DNA of 64,000 nucleotides from Chelonoidis abingdonii (taxonomy: Eukaryota; Chordata; Testudines; Testudinidae), in NCBI RefSeq assembly GCF_003597395.2, contig NC_133774.1, forward strand, positions 42,832,130 to 42,896,129. The letters are read 5' to 3'. The translations under genes were made by a program, and so were the position numbers. Of the stretch, positions 12,870-24,617 are shown piece after piece (position 1 is the first letter of the stretch; every line of letters begins with the position of its first letter). The notes beneath the pieces are model-generated. The model made no database searches. It saw only the letters and a program-made list of their open reading frames with translations, and was not told where the DNA came from.

Positions 12870-13732
12870 GAAATGCGTTGCATATGTCCATTTCGCTGCA
12901 GAGAACTCACAAGCAGATTGATCTGGAAGTGGGCACAGAGTCTCTTTGAACTGAATGTAGAACAACACGCCCAATATGGCATTGTTCCTGGATTGAAGAG
13001 CTATAGTGTACCATGAAGCAAATGTGTGTACTGATGACTCAATTGACACTTTGCAAACGTCCAAATTAGGAACTTGTGCTAGGAAAGCTACAGATGCTGC
13101 TTCTGCTCTTACCAAATGGGCTAGCACTTTAGTTGGTGGAATGACATCAGCCAACTGGCAACACAAATGAATACACTATAAATTCCAAGAGGAAATCCTC
13201 TGAGAGGGTACTGGGTGGCCTCTCATTCTGTTTGCCACTGCAATGAACAACTGTGACGATGATCTAAATGATTTAGTCTGGTGTAGGTAAAAAGTTAAAG
13301 CTCTTCTGATATGTAAAGAGGGGAGCTTTTCTTCATCTCTATGAATATGAGACTTTGGGAAGAAAGTTGGCAATTAGATTCATGTGAAAGTTGGAAACCA
13401 CTTTTGTCAGGAACTTCATTTGACAGCAAAGGTAAACCTTGTCCTTGGTAAAAGACCATACAGGGAGGCAGAGCTCTCGACTCACCCATTCTACTTGCCA
13501 AGGTAATTGCACTCAAAAACACCACTGTGGTAGAGAAGTGGAGTAGAGAACGAGTCGTGGGTGGTTCAAAAGGTGGTTCCATTAACTTTGCTAATATCAG
13601 GTTCAGGTACCATGGGGGAATAGGTTCTTGCACCTGTGGGTATACAGCACTTTCAAAAACCTGAGAGCAATGAGATTTAGGAAAAAAAGATCTGTTATTC
13701 ACAGAAGGAAGGAAAGCTGAGATAGCTGCCAT
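12870..13732 (-). pseudogene. DIRS tyrosine recombinase relic
   Basis: Three overlapping frames together cover the domain. One (13295-13732) begins MAAISAFLPSV and carries PPWYLNLILAKLMEPPFEP, a hallmark of DIRS recombinases. The next (13176-13373) has RRALTFYLHQTKSFRSSSQ. The last (12840-13166) has HLVRAEAASVAFLAQVP and VHTFASWYTIAL. Candidate catalytic residues survive: an Arg in ASRMGES, the HxxR pair (His near 13116-13118, Arg near 13107-13109) and the Tyr in SWYT (13008-13010). Frameshifts between the pieces make it nonfunctional. DIRS elements use this enzyme instead of an integrase. Confidence 0.7.
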
Positions 13733-15028
13733 ATGAAATTTGATAGTTAATTGCTAGACATTGATGTTTTGCATAAGAAGACACATGGGGACTTGCTCCA
13801 GAGGAACATCTTTCTGGCAGGACCAGATGGAAAGACACTTCTATTTAGCCAGATAAGTACTTCTAGTTGAAGACTTTCTACTATTTAGAATTACTTTCTT
13901 GCACAGTCTTAAGCAATTTTTTTCTAATGGTGTTAGTTAGGAAGCATCCATGCTGTCAAGTGGAGGGCTTACAGGCTGAGGTGAAAAAGGCCACCATAGT
14001 TTTGGGAATTCACATCTGGATCCAGTGGGAGGGATATAGGAGCCTGATGCACAAGCCTAGCAGGGTCGAGAACCAGCACTGCTCAGGTCACACTGATGCT
14101 GTAAGCATAAGGTGAGCATAGTCTTGTTTGAACCTGGAAAAAACTCTGGGCAGTAACGGGACTGGTGAAAAAGCATGCCATACGGTGTTCTTCCATGGCA
14201 GCAGGAATGCATCCATCAATGAACCTTGGCTCTGACCTCCTGGGGAAGAGAACTGACAGCACTTTCTGATAGTCTTTGTTGTAAACAGGTCCACTTGGAG
14301 TCCCCCACAATTGGAAGATTGCTCTGGCCATATCTGGACGATAGGAAAAGGACTTGCTTAGATGATTGACCACTGTCTTCTGCACCCCTGGAAGGTAAGC
14401 AACTCTCTTGTGAATGAAATTGGCTATGCAGACTCACAGGAGACTCGCCTCCTGGCACAACTGAGTGGAATGCTTTCCTCGTTGTCTGTTATCAGATAAC
14501 ACAGCAACTATGTTTTATGTTTCCACAAGCAGATTTTTTCCCCTGAGATCTGTAAGGAAGGCTGAACAGACAAGATGGACAGCTCACAATTCTGACATTA
14601 ATATGAGCCTTCAGCATGGGAAGACCAAAGACCCTGAGTCTGAAGGAATCCCATGTGCGCTACCCAGTCCAGGGACAATGCATCTGTGACTAAAGTGAGT
14701 GCTTGTTGTGAGGATGAAAAGGGAACCCCCATACAAACTCTCAGATGGTCTATCCACCAATCCAATGGTAATCTTGTCATCCTTAGCACACAGACCACCA
14801 TGTCTAGACAATGACAGCTCAGGAAATACACCAAAGCTAGTCATCCTTGTAGCTTTCTGAGATGCAGCCAGGAGTGCTGCACTATTTCTGTACATGCTGC
14901 TAGGGTCCCTAGGAGCCTAAGGCAGCTGCACACTGTAGTGACAGGATGTGCCTTCAGTTGCAACACTAAGCTCCAACGCATTTCAAACTTTGAATGTGAT
15001 AGAAAAGCTTTGGCCTTGGATCAGCTTT

Positions 15029-15450
15029 TCACCAGACAATCATCCAGGTAAGGGAACACATGGCTTTCAAAGGAACACTGCTACCACCGCTGACAGGCTG
15101 AATGGATGCACTGTAAATTGCTAATGGATTCCATTTACCATGAACCAGAGAAACTGCCTTTGGTTCTGCTGGATCACCACATGGAAGAATGTGTCTTTCA
15201 AGCTGACGGCAGCATACCAGCCCCCTTGTTCTAGGGAAGGAATAATAGAGGCTAGGATAACCGTGCAGAATTTTATTTTCTTCAGGAATTTGTGTAACTT
15301 TCTTAGATCTAAGATAGGCCCGAGACTGCCTTTTTCTTTTAGAATAAGGAAATAGCAGGGGTAAAAACCTCTCCCTGAGGAACAGAGGAACTTCCTCTGT
15401 GGCCCCCATTTGAATAAGAGCTTGGACATCCTGCTGAAAGATGGTCTTGT
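15029..15450 (-). pseudogene. DIRS reverse transcriptase relic
   Basis: The minus strand reads EEVPLFLRERF, then (frameshifted) RPILDLRKLHKFLKKIKFCT and LASIIPSLEQGGWYAAVSLK, the fingers and palm motifs of DIRS reverse transcriptases. The catalytic box YLDD is intact at 15039-15050 (HVFPYLDDCLVKS), but frames change several times between motifs. It is therefore dead but still well recognisable. Confidence 0.7.
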
Positions 15451-15635
15451 GAGAATGGTCTTGGAAGAGGGATGTGGAAGAAGGATGGGAATGGGGAAAA
15501 GAAACAAATTACATCCGAGTTCACTGTGCTTAAGACCCACTGATCTGAAGTGATGTTGGACCAAGCACTTAAGAAGTGGGGTAAATGACTGGCAAACAGA
15601 GAGGTAGGAGCAGATGGCAGTCTGGGGACTAGCAG

Positions 15636-15923
15636 CATAGGCGCTGACTCTGTGGGTGCTCCGGGGCTCAATCACCCACAAAAAAAAATATAGAAGATGC
15701 TCAGCACCCACCAGCCATTCTGGTTCCAGCCTGGGGCTGGCCACTGATCAGCTGCTCAGCAGGCAGGAGGTGCTCGGGGGATAGAGGATGGAGACGGGGT
15801 GTGGCAGACAGGCCAGGGAGCCTTAGGAGAAGAAGTGGAGCAGGACAAGAAGAGGCAGAGAAAGGGTGGGGCCTTGGGGAAGGGCAGGGCACCCACCAGG
15901 AAAAATACAAGACAGCACCTATG
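15636..15923. mobile_element. hAT-type MITE inside the DIRS element
   Basis: A 288-bp insert with inverted ends cataggcgctg and cagcacctatg. Flanks are actagcag (15628-15635) and aatggcag (15924-15931), matching at 6 of 8 positions as an aged 8-bp duplication. The ends and interior (gtgggtgctccggggctc) fit a turtle hAT family. Confidence 0.6.
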
Positions 15924-16971
15924 AATGGCAGTCTGTCCTTGAACAACGCATGAAAAACACTTGTATGGATTAAGCCACTGGATAGGGGGAATCTGCAGCT
16001 GCAGAAGAAGAAGATGGTGGTAGTCAGCTCCCGTAACTCTGCCCCTCTTTCTTGGCAGGTCCTGTGACTGAGGTATAAAACCTAGATACTGCAATGGCAT
16101 TTGCTTGATCTCCTGTGGTGAAGGAACTGCTGGAATGGGTTCCACTTGCTCAATCCCACTCCCAGACCCAGCAACAATGAGTTGTCTCCGGTGTCAGTGC
16201 TCTCAGCATGCACCCAAAGAGACAGATAGAGGTATATGAGAGGTGATCTGCTGTGGGGAAGTTACACACTGCCCTTCCTCTTGTATAACCTCATTGGAAG
16301 GATCCAACTGGTGACATTCTCAGGCAGTGGAGTGGTATAGTGTCTTTCTGGAGGTGGAGTCAATGACCTGGGCTGGGAGTGGAAGGCTGACTCTACCCTG
16401 GTAGCTTGAGGGATGCCACATGGTGTCCAATAGGACCAAGATGGGTAACTAAGGTATTGGGGACAAGCTGAAGGACCCAGGAGAAAAGTCCTTTGTCATT
16501 GACTGGAGTTGCCAGTGAGGAGTGGTCTCCTGGAGTAGGAGAAGGCAAGATTTGAATCTCTGAGACATGGCTGGAGAAGCCTCTGGAATTCAGGGGGCGA
16601 AAACAAATATTCCTCTGGCAGACGCAGTGCAGTACCAGTCAGAATGCTTGGCAGCTTGGAAAGTTCATGTGGTACTGTAGAAATCGATGGTCTCAGGACT
16701 GGAAACAAAAAGCCCCAAAAGCACAGCTTGTTGCAGAAAGAGAAAATCTGTTTCCAGGTGGCAGAGCAGTCTCTGGCATCTATGCATGCTGGGGGTTGTG
16801 GGGTGATGGGATCCACAATAGGAGTACCTCCACCATCAGCACCACATGCATGAAAATTTAAAGCATCAGTACCACGGAAATTGGTACAGGAGCTTTAGTA
16901 CTGGACACTAGCCTCAATGGTATTGACAAAGTTGATACCAGAGTCCAAGGTATTGCTGTTGAAAACAACTT

Positions 16972-17165
16972 AGATAGACTCATAGACTTTAAGATCAGAA
17001 GGGACCAATATGATCATCTAGTCTGACCTCCTGCACAAAGCAGGCCACAGAATCCTACCCATCCACTTCTATAACAAACTCCTAACCTATGTCTGAGTTA
17101 TTGAAGTCTTCAAATTGTGGTTTGAAGACCTCAAGCTGCAGAGAATCCACCAGCAAGTGATAGTG
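16972..17165 (-). mobile_element. CR1 LINE 3' end
   Basis: Inverted CR1 3' terminus: tagactcatagactttaaga, agaagggaccaatatgatca, tctagtctgacctcctgcac, and gagaatccaccagcaagtga. Little decayed at these landmarks. It interrupts the gag-like end of the DIRS element, so it is younger. Confidence 0.75.
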
Positions 17166-17758
17166 TTAAAGCAACGTTCTTGGGCCTTGCTTGCCTCAGT
17201 TACTGGAGGTCCTTATGGGGGCTGTTGTCAACTCAAACACCCAGCTGATGTCTTGTGATAGGTGAGGAAGTCCTTCCTGGGTCTCAACTCAGTCTTTTCT
17301 TGAAGGCCAAATGGAAAATTGCTGTCTTAAAAGACCGGGCCCCAGGGGAAGGAGTTGCAATTGTTGCTTCTCCGTGTGTGTCTTCAAGTGCTTTTTCCTC
17401 TTGTGGTGAGTTCAAAGAAGCAGTCGGGAGCAGCGGAGCATTTTGAAGGAGAACTTTTTCCTGTTTAGCTCCCGATGTGCTGGCCTTTCCTCTGTGTACT
17501 CCATTCAAGTGCTGAACTTACAAGATTCTTGCGTCCTCATGGTAAATGCTGCACCTGTCCCTTACATGCCTTTCACCTAGAGAAAGGAGGCCAATGGCCA
17601 AAACATCCTGGATATGAAGGCAATGTTGAGAATCTGGGGATTTCTGCATATTAATGCCATACCAGTTGTACCTCCCTAGGAACGAAAAGTTTTTCTGCCA
17701 CCTGCGGAATTAACAAAGGAAACTCTAAAAATTTTATCACTACCTAGAATTTCTCTGC

Positions 17759-18433
17759 TGATGGGGCAAGGGCCAGATGGCTACGGTAAAGTTACTTGGA
17801 CACAGGTATGTTTAGCCCCTAGGCTAAACAAATCCCTAGGACCCTTTGTAACCAATGGCAGTTGCTCCAGGTTAATCAAGGCACCTGGGCCCAATTAGAT
17901 CTTTCTAGAAGGCAGTGGAGATAGCTACTTTAATAGACACCTCAGCAATCAAGAGCAGGCTAATCAGTGGCACCTGCGGTTAAAAACGGAGCTCACTCCA
18001 GTTAGGCAGGGAGAGCCAGAGGAGATAGGAGCGTTTGTGAGGAGTGAGCAAAGAGGGCAAGGAGCTGAAGGTGATGAGCGTGTATGTTGGAAGGATTGAG
18101 GAGGGACAAGCGTTATTAGACCACCAGGAGAAGGTCTGTGTTGGGATAAAGAAGGTGTTTGCAAGGAGGCCATGGGGAAGTATAGCCCAGGGAGTTGGTA
18201 ACTGTCTGCAGCTGCTTACAGGAGGCACTATAGACAGCTGCGATCCCAGGGCCCTGGGTGGAACCGGATCGAGTAGAGGGCGGGCCGGGTTCCCTCAAAC
18301 CTCGCACTCCTGATCAAAATACACAGGCGAGCTGACCCAGACTGTGGGTTCCACAAGAGGGGAAGATCACTGAGGTGAGCAAATCTGCCAATAAGCGCAG
18401 GACCCACCAAGGTAGAGGAGGAACTTTGTCACA
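17759..18433 (+). repeat. LTR-like unit (possible solo LTR)
   Basis: Begins tgatggggcaagggccagat and ends gaggaactttgtcaca, TG...CA termini about 675 bp apart. It contains an A/T box (gcggttaaaaacggagctca) near 17977 and landmarks I associate with a sauropsid LTR family (cactatagacagctgcgatc, gggccctgggtggaacc). I see no clear target duplication (ctgc versus ctac at best), so ends and class are tentative. Confidence 0.4.
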
Positions 18434-18439
18434 CTACAT

Positions 18440-19110
18440 ATTAGAAAAGTACGGCTAAGCTAGAAAAGACTGTGAGCTCAAGGCATAAGAGAGAGCCCCA
18501 ACTTGTACCCTTGTGAGGAGAGGGGTGAGAAGGAACTGACGGTGGCTCAGAGCTGTCAGGTGCTGCCTCCAATAATCATACCTAATGGTTGGAGAGTAGG
18601 TTGCAGCTAGGTGTAGGGTTGGGCCTGAGTCAAGGGTGGCACAGGAATCAAAACCAAGATCAGATTCCATAGACAAACCAGGATCAGAAATGTAGCCAGA
18701 GTCCAGTGCAGGCCAAAGGTCGAAGCAGGGTAGTCAGAGTTTGAGGGCTTGGAGATCACGAGGTGGAGGCAAGGCTTGAGCAGGTCAGTGACAGGGCTGG
18801 AGAAAGGCTGAAGTAGGGCAAAGATGATACTGGAACAGGACTCAGGCAAGGCTGGGGCAGGAGCAGGCTGGGAGTCTCAAGGATCTGGTGAAGGGCAAAC
18901 AGCAGCAGGAGAAGTCCTGGCCAGGTAGTGCTGTTGCTCAGTCTGGTCTGCAGCTCTGGTGGGGTTGTGAAAAATACCTGAGCCTGCAGGTCATTTGACC
19001 CAGGCTCTGCTCACTGATAGGTTGCTGCTGCATGCCTGAGTGCAGACTCACCGTAGCAGCTGAGTGAGCAGCCGTGGTTTGGCTGAGAGTTTGCTCCACA
19101 AGGGCAGCTA
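18440..19110 (-). repeat. LTR/leader-like repeat with reiterated AGG-rich motifs
   Basis: A block rich in cagg, gctgg and caagg words in irregular reiteration (18640-18930). It looks like the reverse complement of the CTGAC-rich leader type seen at 9160-9715. No ends or frames were found. Confidence 0.3.
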
Positions 19111-21389
19111 CACTCTTTATGCCCTCAGTTGGAAGGACAAGGACACACAGGATGCGAGAGCTGCCCCAGTGGATACTGCTAGCTAAAAGTCTCTGACTTG
19201 AGTGTACTGGGCATGCACACATCTGAAGTGGAATATAAATGTGCATAAGCACTTGAAGGGGAACAGCTGTTATAGAGGCACAATACCACAGTTAAAGTTG
19301 AATTCCTGTTGTATCCTTCATTTTTTATACAACCACCATGATAAGAAGTAATTATACAAGCATGGTGGGGTCCCACTAACCAGGTTACTAAATATTTACA
19401 ACATGTAAGGCCTAGTTACATATCCACACTGTTGTTCTGGCTGGACTCCAGTGGCTTCTAACATACACAGCATAGTGGGTGCAAGTAGAGGGTTCACAAC
19501 CAATTTAAAAGAATACTACACTATTCCTATAAACTATATACTATTGTTCCTGTAATGTAAAATGATATTAAAAAGAAAAAGTTACAAATGCATTACTATA
19601 ATTACAAATACAACATGTTACACATTAAATTTGAGAGGTCCTTTATTGCTTCCCTCTGGATACAATCTCATAGGCATCACAACAATGTCTAGAATAGTCT
19701 GTACCTTCCGGTGTAGCTATGTCAGCAACATCTTCCTGCTCTGTAGTGCTAAGATTAATTATAGTAGAAACAGATATATGAGGCTGCTTGGTACTATTAC
19801 AAGACTCTCTGTTGCTGTTTTGTAAGCTTGATATTTTTAATAGGCATCTGCAATGGAGCAGAGAAAACCTTTGGGTTCAGCTAGCCCCATCCCGCTATAC
19901 CTGCAGCCAATGCCAGGCCTGGAGGGGGGCGTGTAAAAAAGAATGAAGCCTGGCTCAATTGAAGGCTGTCTGGTGAGGAGACAGGACATCTCTCTCTGCC
20001 TACCCAAAGGGATGGATCAGTGATCTGCCAACCAGTGCAGCCACTTGAGGCAAATAAGGGCTCTCCAGCCAAGGGGAACCTGCAAATAAGTCCTGGCCAC
20101 AGGGCAACTTCACTAGCTGGGCCATGCCCCAAACTAAAGAGACTTGTAGGAAGTAGTCTATGGAAGTGCCTGAAGGAAGACCCACATCCCCTGTTTGGGG
20201 GTGACCTACACAGGATCCTGGGCTAGGACCCAGTGGAGAGGGAGGACCTGGGTTCCCCTACTACCACCTTTGGCCTTACAGACTGAAAGACCAGTGATTT
20301 AGCCATTAGGTCGCATGGCCATAGAATACCCTAACATAGCATGACTGATATAGAACATCCTGCTGAACTTGTGCTTAAAAGCCAGTTTATGCGTCTTCTC
20401 TATGACAAATTTGGTGCCAAATCTATCCTATAAGAGAGAGGACTAGAGCAGGTTGAAATTTTTTTTTGAATGATTTTCCGATTAAAAATGCCCTTTCCAC
20501 AAAACCAAAAACTTTCATGAGAAAATTTCAATTTTGCCATATGGCAGCCAGAAAGCTCAAAAATTCTGTTTTGATTCTCCCCAAACAGAATTTTGCTTGG
20601 AAACTCTTCCCATAGAAAATCTTTGTGTTTTTAATGTTTCATCCTAGTTCAGAATGAAAATTTTTCCAACAACGCAAATTTTTTCACAGAAAGGAATTTC
20701 CTGTTTCCAGCCAGCTTTACAGAGAGCACTATTCTGTGATATAATCACTCCAGGTTTCTACAAATTAGTTCAGTCTCAGACTATTTGTGACCATTTGACC
20801 ACATTGTTTCTTAAGAGTGTCTGTAGCATGCTGTGACCCTGAGCTGTATTCTCCTGGCTGGCCCATTAAATTGCATCCAACTGGCTCTGCCCACACTGAA
20901 AGCAGTCTCTCAAATAAACAAAACTTTAACAAGATCTTCACTTCCAAATATTCATTTCTCTATTCCTGCTGGGGTGGAAAGTTTTCAATATTCTTCCACA
21001 TTTTTGGAAGCAGAGTCAAACAGTTCCATCTTATTCTTCCTGGCCTGAGAAAAATTAGCATGCAATCCTCTTCCTATCTACTGGTGTCTCTCTTTGTTAT
21101 GAGGGAAGAGGCAGATTATGTGCTGCCCTCCTTCCCAGAATTTGCTACGCCCTAAAAGTAACAGCAGCCTAAGGGTTTTCCAGACACCAACTGTTACCTA
21201 AGGAACACTTCCTCACTGTCTCTATGCTTCTGTTATTCTCTGGGTCTCTCTCTGTCTTGGAAGAGGTTGTCTGGCTTTGAGACTTCTCCCGCTGGTATTA
21301 AAGGGCCCAAATATACCCTGTTACAATGGCCTGCTGTAGACTGGGCTTTAACAAGTCCAGGATAGACCTTAAATTGCATCCCATAGACA

Positions 21390-22070
21390 GCAACACTTGT
21401 GTCTGATTTATAGTAGGATGTACTAAATTCCTTTAGGCCAATAGAAAATTCTCAGTCATGTGTTCTAAGCTACCTCCATCTGGAGCCATAGCATGAAACA
21501 CTTGCCTGAATGTGTGGATAAGTCTTTCCACTCATCCATTTGTTTCAGCAGAGTAGTAAGGATCTGACATCACATGCTTGCAACCATTTATTTTGACAAA
21601 CAATTGACACTCTTTAGATGTAAATTGAGTTTCATTGTCACATACAACCTGTTCAGGAATTCCTGTCTCTGAAAACAATATTGTTTTAACACTCCTAGCA
21701 TTTGCTCTACATTAGCTGAATTCATACAGAATACCCCAGGCCATTTAGAATGGGCATCTACTGAAATCAAAAATGTAGGTCCAACAAACCGACCAGCACA
21801 GTCTGTTTGGTTTCACTCCAATGGCTGGCTACTCCCAAGGATGCAAAGGGGCATGTTTAGGCCTCTGTTGGCTGACAATCTTGACATTGTTTTGCCATTA
21901 CCTCTATTTGTGTATTAATCTCTGGCCACTACACAACTCCTGATAAGGACTTTCATTTCTATAGTTCCCAAATGGGCTTCATGTATTTATTGAAGTAAAC
22001 ATCACCTGAGTTTCACAGGAATAACCAGTCTAGTACCACATATTAGACAACCATATTTGTTGCCATCTCT
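21390..22070 (-). pseudogene. Gypsy-type integrase relic
   Basis: Minus-strand pieces read in order: RPKHAPLHPWE (entry to the core), VDAHSKWPGVF (first catalytic Asp region), TGIPEQVVCDNETQFTS (second Asp), and HVMSDPYYSAETNGWVERLI (region with the catalytic Glu). The spacing and wording fit Ty3/gypsy integrases. Several frameshifts and stops separate the pieces. Nothing recognisable from reverse transcriptase lies upstream, to the right, where it should be. Confidence 0.65.
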
Positions 22071-22199
22071 TGTGTCCTTTGCTGTTATTTACATAACAAC
22101 CGTGATATGCGGAACTACATAATCATGGTGGGGTCCAAATAACCCTATATAGTAAATATACCTACTGATAATCTGTCTGAGTTCTGGCAGCTTCTAAAA

Positions 22200-22987
22200 C
22201 AGGCGTCAGCAACCTGCGGCATGCGAGCCAATTTTTAGTGGCACTCTGCTGCCAGACGGGGTCCTGGCCGCCAGCCTCACTCAGCCCACTGCCTACCTGG
22301 ATGAACAGAATCCTCGGCTGGCAGCAGGCTGAGTGGGGCTGGCGGCCAGGACTCTGGCTGGCAGGAGACGGTGGACAGAACCCCAGGCCAGCAGCGCGCT
22401 GAGCGGGGCCAGCAGCCGGGTCCCTGGCTGGCAGGAGCCGGCGGACAGAATCCCAGGCCGGCAGCGGGCTGAGCAGGCCGGCAGCCGGAACCCTGACTGA
22501 CAGGAGCCAGCAGAGGAAATCCCAGACAGCCAGCAGGCTGAGCTGCTCACCCCGCTGCCAGTCTGGGATTCTGTCCACCAGCCCTGCTCAGCCCACTGCC
22601 AGTCTGGGGTTCCGGCCTCTGACCCCTTGCCAGCAGGGGTCCCAGCCGCTGGCACCACTCAGACCACTGCTGGCCTGGAATACCAGTCACTGGCCCCACT
22701 CAGCCCGCTGCTGGCCTGGGATACTGGCTGCTGGCCCCGTGCCAGCTGGGGTTCTAGCCACCGGCCCCGCTCAGCCCGCTGCCGGGCTGAGATAGCAGCC
22801 GCCGGCCCCGCTCACCTTGCTGCACTATTATTTACTTTACATACAATAATAGTTTAGTTATATAATATGACCTTATAGAGAGAGACCTTCTAAAAGCGTT
22901 AAAATGTATTACTGGCATGTGAAACCTTAAATTACAGTGAATAAATGAAGACTTGGCACCCCACTTCTGAAAGGTTGCCAATCCCTG
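22200..22987. mobile_element. hAT element with internal GC-rich tandem repeats
   Basis: A 788-bp insert flanked by perfect 8-bp duplications ttctaaaa (22192-22199 and 22988-22995). Ends are caggcgtcagcaacctg and aggttgccaatccctg, decayed forms of CAGGGGTCGGCAACCT. The right third (22840-22987) matches the related copy at 48080-48239. The middle, 22255-22820, holds degenerate GC-rich repeats around cagcccgctgccggcctggg. There is no transposase, so it is non-autonomous. Confidence 0.8.
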
Positions 22988-23167
22988 TTCTAAAACATAG
23001 AACACAGTGAGTGTCAGAACCATAATATCTCAGAGCCTTCCAGTACATTATGCAACATGGTTAACATTTGTCACATGACTGTTCTCCCATCCTTTCCCCA
23101 GGGGAGAAGTGTGTGCAGGGAACAGTTTTGTTTTGGTAGGTTTTTTTTAAAATAAATATACATGTTG

Positions 23168-23790
23168 CTATGTGTTTATGTTAGAGAAGGCAAGCCAAAG
23201 AAATGTGATTTGCATTTGAATCAGAAGACAGTGATGTTTGTGATGGTCTTGTGGGAATTCATTCCATAGTCTTGGATTGCCCCCCAAAGAAAGTTCTGTC
23301 TGTCGGAAGCCATTGAAGGGAGCGAGGGAGCAGAGGACAGGTTTGATATGGTTGTGGTAGCCTCTGTTGCTGAGGAGCAGTGCTGCAGCATTCTGTACTA
23401 GTTGGTGTTTCCTAAGCATTGAAGCCTTCATGCTCAGGTATATTGAATTGCTGTAGTCCAGCCAAGAGGTAATAAAGCCATATATTACTGAGGCCAGATC
23501 AACATTTGTCAGGATGGGATGGTGTCTCCTAGCTAACTGAAGATGGTAGAAAGTGTTACTCACAGATACTGCTATGTGAGTTTAGTATCAGCAAGGAATC
23601 CAAGAGAATTCCTTAACTGTCAACTGAATTGACCAATTGTGGATGTATATCTTCAATCAGAGTAGACTGCACTGTGGCTGCAAACACTTAAAAAGCTTTC
23701 CTCTGACCATCAGCATAACTTCTGTCTTGCTTGGGTTCAACTTCAACCAGCTGTTCTTCATTCAGAAGCTGATCTTGTCTAACTTCTGGA
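23168..23790 (-). pseudogene. L2-type LINE ORF2 C-terminal relic
   Basis: The minus strand reads LKLNPSKTEVMLM (frameshifted, about 23700-23770), then FYHLQLARRHHPILTNVDLA, FITSWLDYSNSIYLSM, and KHQLVQNAAALLLSNRGYHN with IKPVLCSLAPF. This is the conserved C-terminal part of LINE reverse transcriptase proteins of the L2/Rex1 type (TSRLDYCNxL...LQLVQNAAARLL). Frame losses occur upstream of 23563. The Penelope-like element begins exactly at its right limit. Confidence 0.65.
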
Positions 23791-23832
23791 CTAGTGGCGT
23801 TCTGTTATTTTCTTTGTTGGGCCTGCCCTTTG

Positions 23833-24617
23833 TTGTAGATAAACACCTACAAGATCTCTATCAAGCATTTTTAAAATTACAATACCCACCTGCTGAAGTG
23901 AAAAAACAGATTGACAGAGCCAGAAGAGTACCCAGAAGCCACCTACTACAGGACAGGCCCAACAAAGAAAATAACAGAACGCCACTAGCCATCACCTACA
24001 GCCCCCAACTAAAACCTCTCCAGCGCATCATCAAAGATCTACAACCTATCCTTAAAGATGATCCCTCAATCTCACAGATCTTGGGAGAAAGGCCAGTCCT
24101 CGCTTATAGACAGCCTCCCAACCTGAAGCAAATACTCACCAGCAACCGGACACCATACAACATAAACACTAACCCAGGAACCTATCCTTGCAACAAAGCC
24201 TGATGCCAGCTCTGTCCACAGATCTATTCAAGTAACACCATCATAGGACCTAACCACATCAGTCACATCATCAGGGGCTTATTCATCTGCACATCTACCA
24301 ATAGGATATATGCCATCATGTGCCAGCAATGCCCCTCTGCCATGTACATTGGCCACCCCGGACAGTCTCTATGTAAAAGAAAAAATGGACACAAATCTGA
24401 CATCAGGAATCATAACATTCAAAAACCAGTGGGAGAACACTTTACCCTCTCTAACCACCCAGTGACAGACTTGAAGGTGGCAATTTTGCAACAAAAAAAC
24501 TTCAAAAACAGACTCCAAAGAGAGACTGCTGAACTCGAATTAATATGCAAATTAGATACAATTAACTCAGGCTTAAACAGAGACTGGGAATGGTCGGGTC
24601 ATTACACTAACTGAATC
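23833..24617 (+). pseudogene. Penelope linker and GIY-YIG endonuclease, one stop
   Basis: Open from LQDLYQAFLKLQYPPAEVKK to CNKA, then a single TGA at 24201-24203, then open in the same frame through a C-x2-C site (CQLC) and the GIY-YIG domain to the terminal stop at 24615-24617. GIY is represented by IYAIMC and YIG by MYIG; a Lys-Arg pair follows (SLCKRKNGHKSDI), and the C-terminal part has ELELICKLDTINSGLNRD. In active Penelope elements this endonuclease nicks the target for reverse transcription. The reverse transcriptase is lost, so the copy is dead, but 260 codons with only one stop show modest age. Confidence 0.78.

Larger units (their letters stand above)
12835..17750 (-). mobile_element. 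DIRS-like tyrosine-recombinase retrotransposon, decayed
   Basis: Minus-strand element of about 4.9 kb whose coding relics lie in DIRS order: gag-like cysteine-rich stretch (17450-17600), further gag-like frames (15950-16850), reverse transcriptase (15029-15450), and tyrosine recombinase (12870-13732) at the 3' end. Frameshifts and stops break every part. It was later invaded by a hAT MITE (15636-15923) and a CR1 fragment (16972-17165). The outer ends are approximate, since DIRS elements make no target duplication. The left end (aattacctatctttctg) resembles the start of the second DIRS copy at about 60757. Confidence 0.7.
19310..23130 (-). mobile_element. Gypsy-like LTR element, internally deleted
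   Basis: Two similar flanking segments are taken as the LTR pair: about 19310-19510 (catggtggggtcccactaac, tggcttctaacatacacagc) and 22075-22199 plus 22996-23060 (catggtggggtccaaataac, gcagcttctaaaacatagaa). Between them, next to the right copy, is an integrase relic. Gag, protease, reverse transcriptase and RNase H are missing, so the body was largely deleted. A hAT element splits the right LTR, and an AT-rich foldback repeat (20440-20700) and an LTR-like block (19880-20340) sit between integrase and the left LTR. LTR ends are approximate. Confidence 0.45.

Noticed and set aside
24201..24203. TGA as a selenocysteine codon in the Penelope frame
   Set aside because: No SECIS-like element or family precedent; a CGA to TGA decay is simpler.
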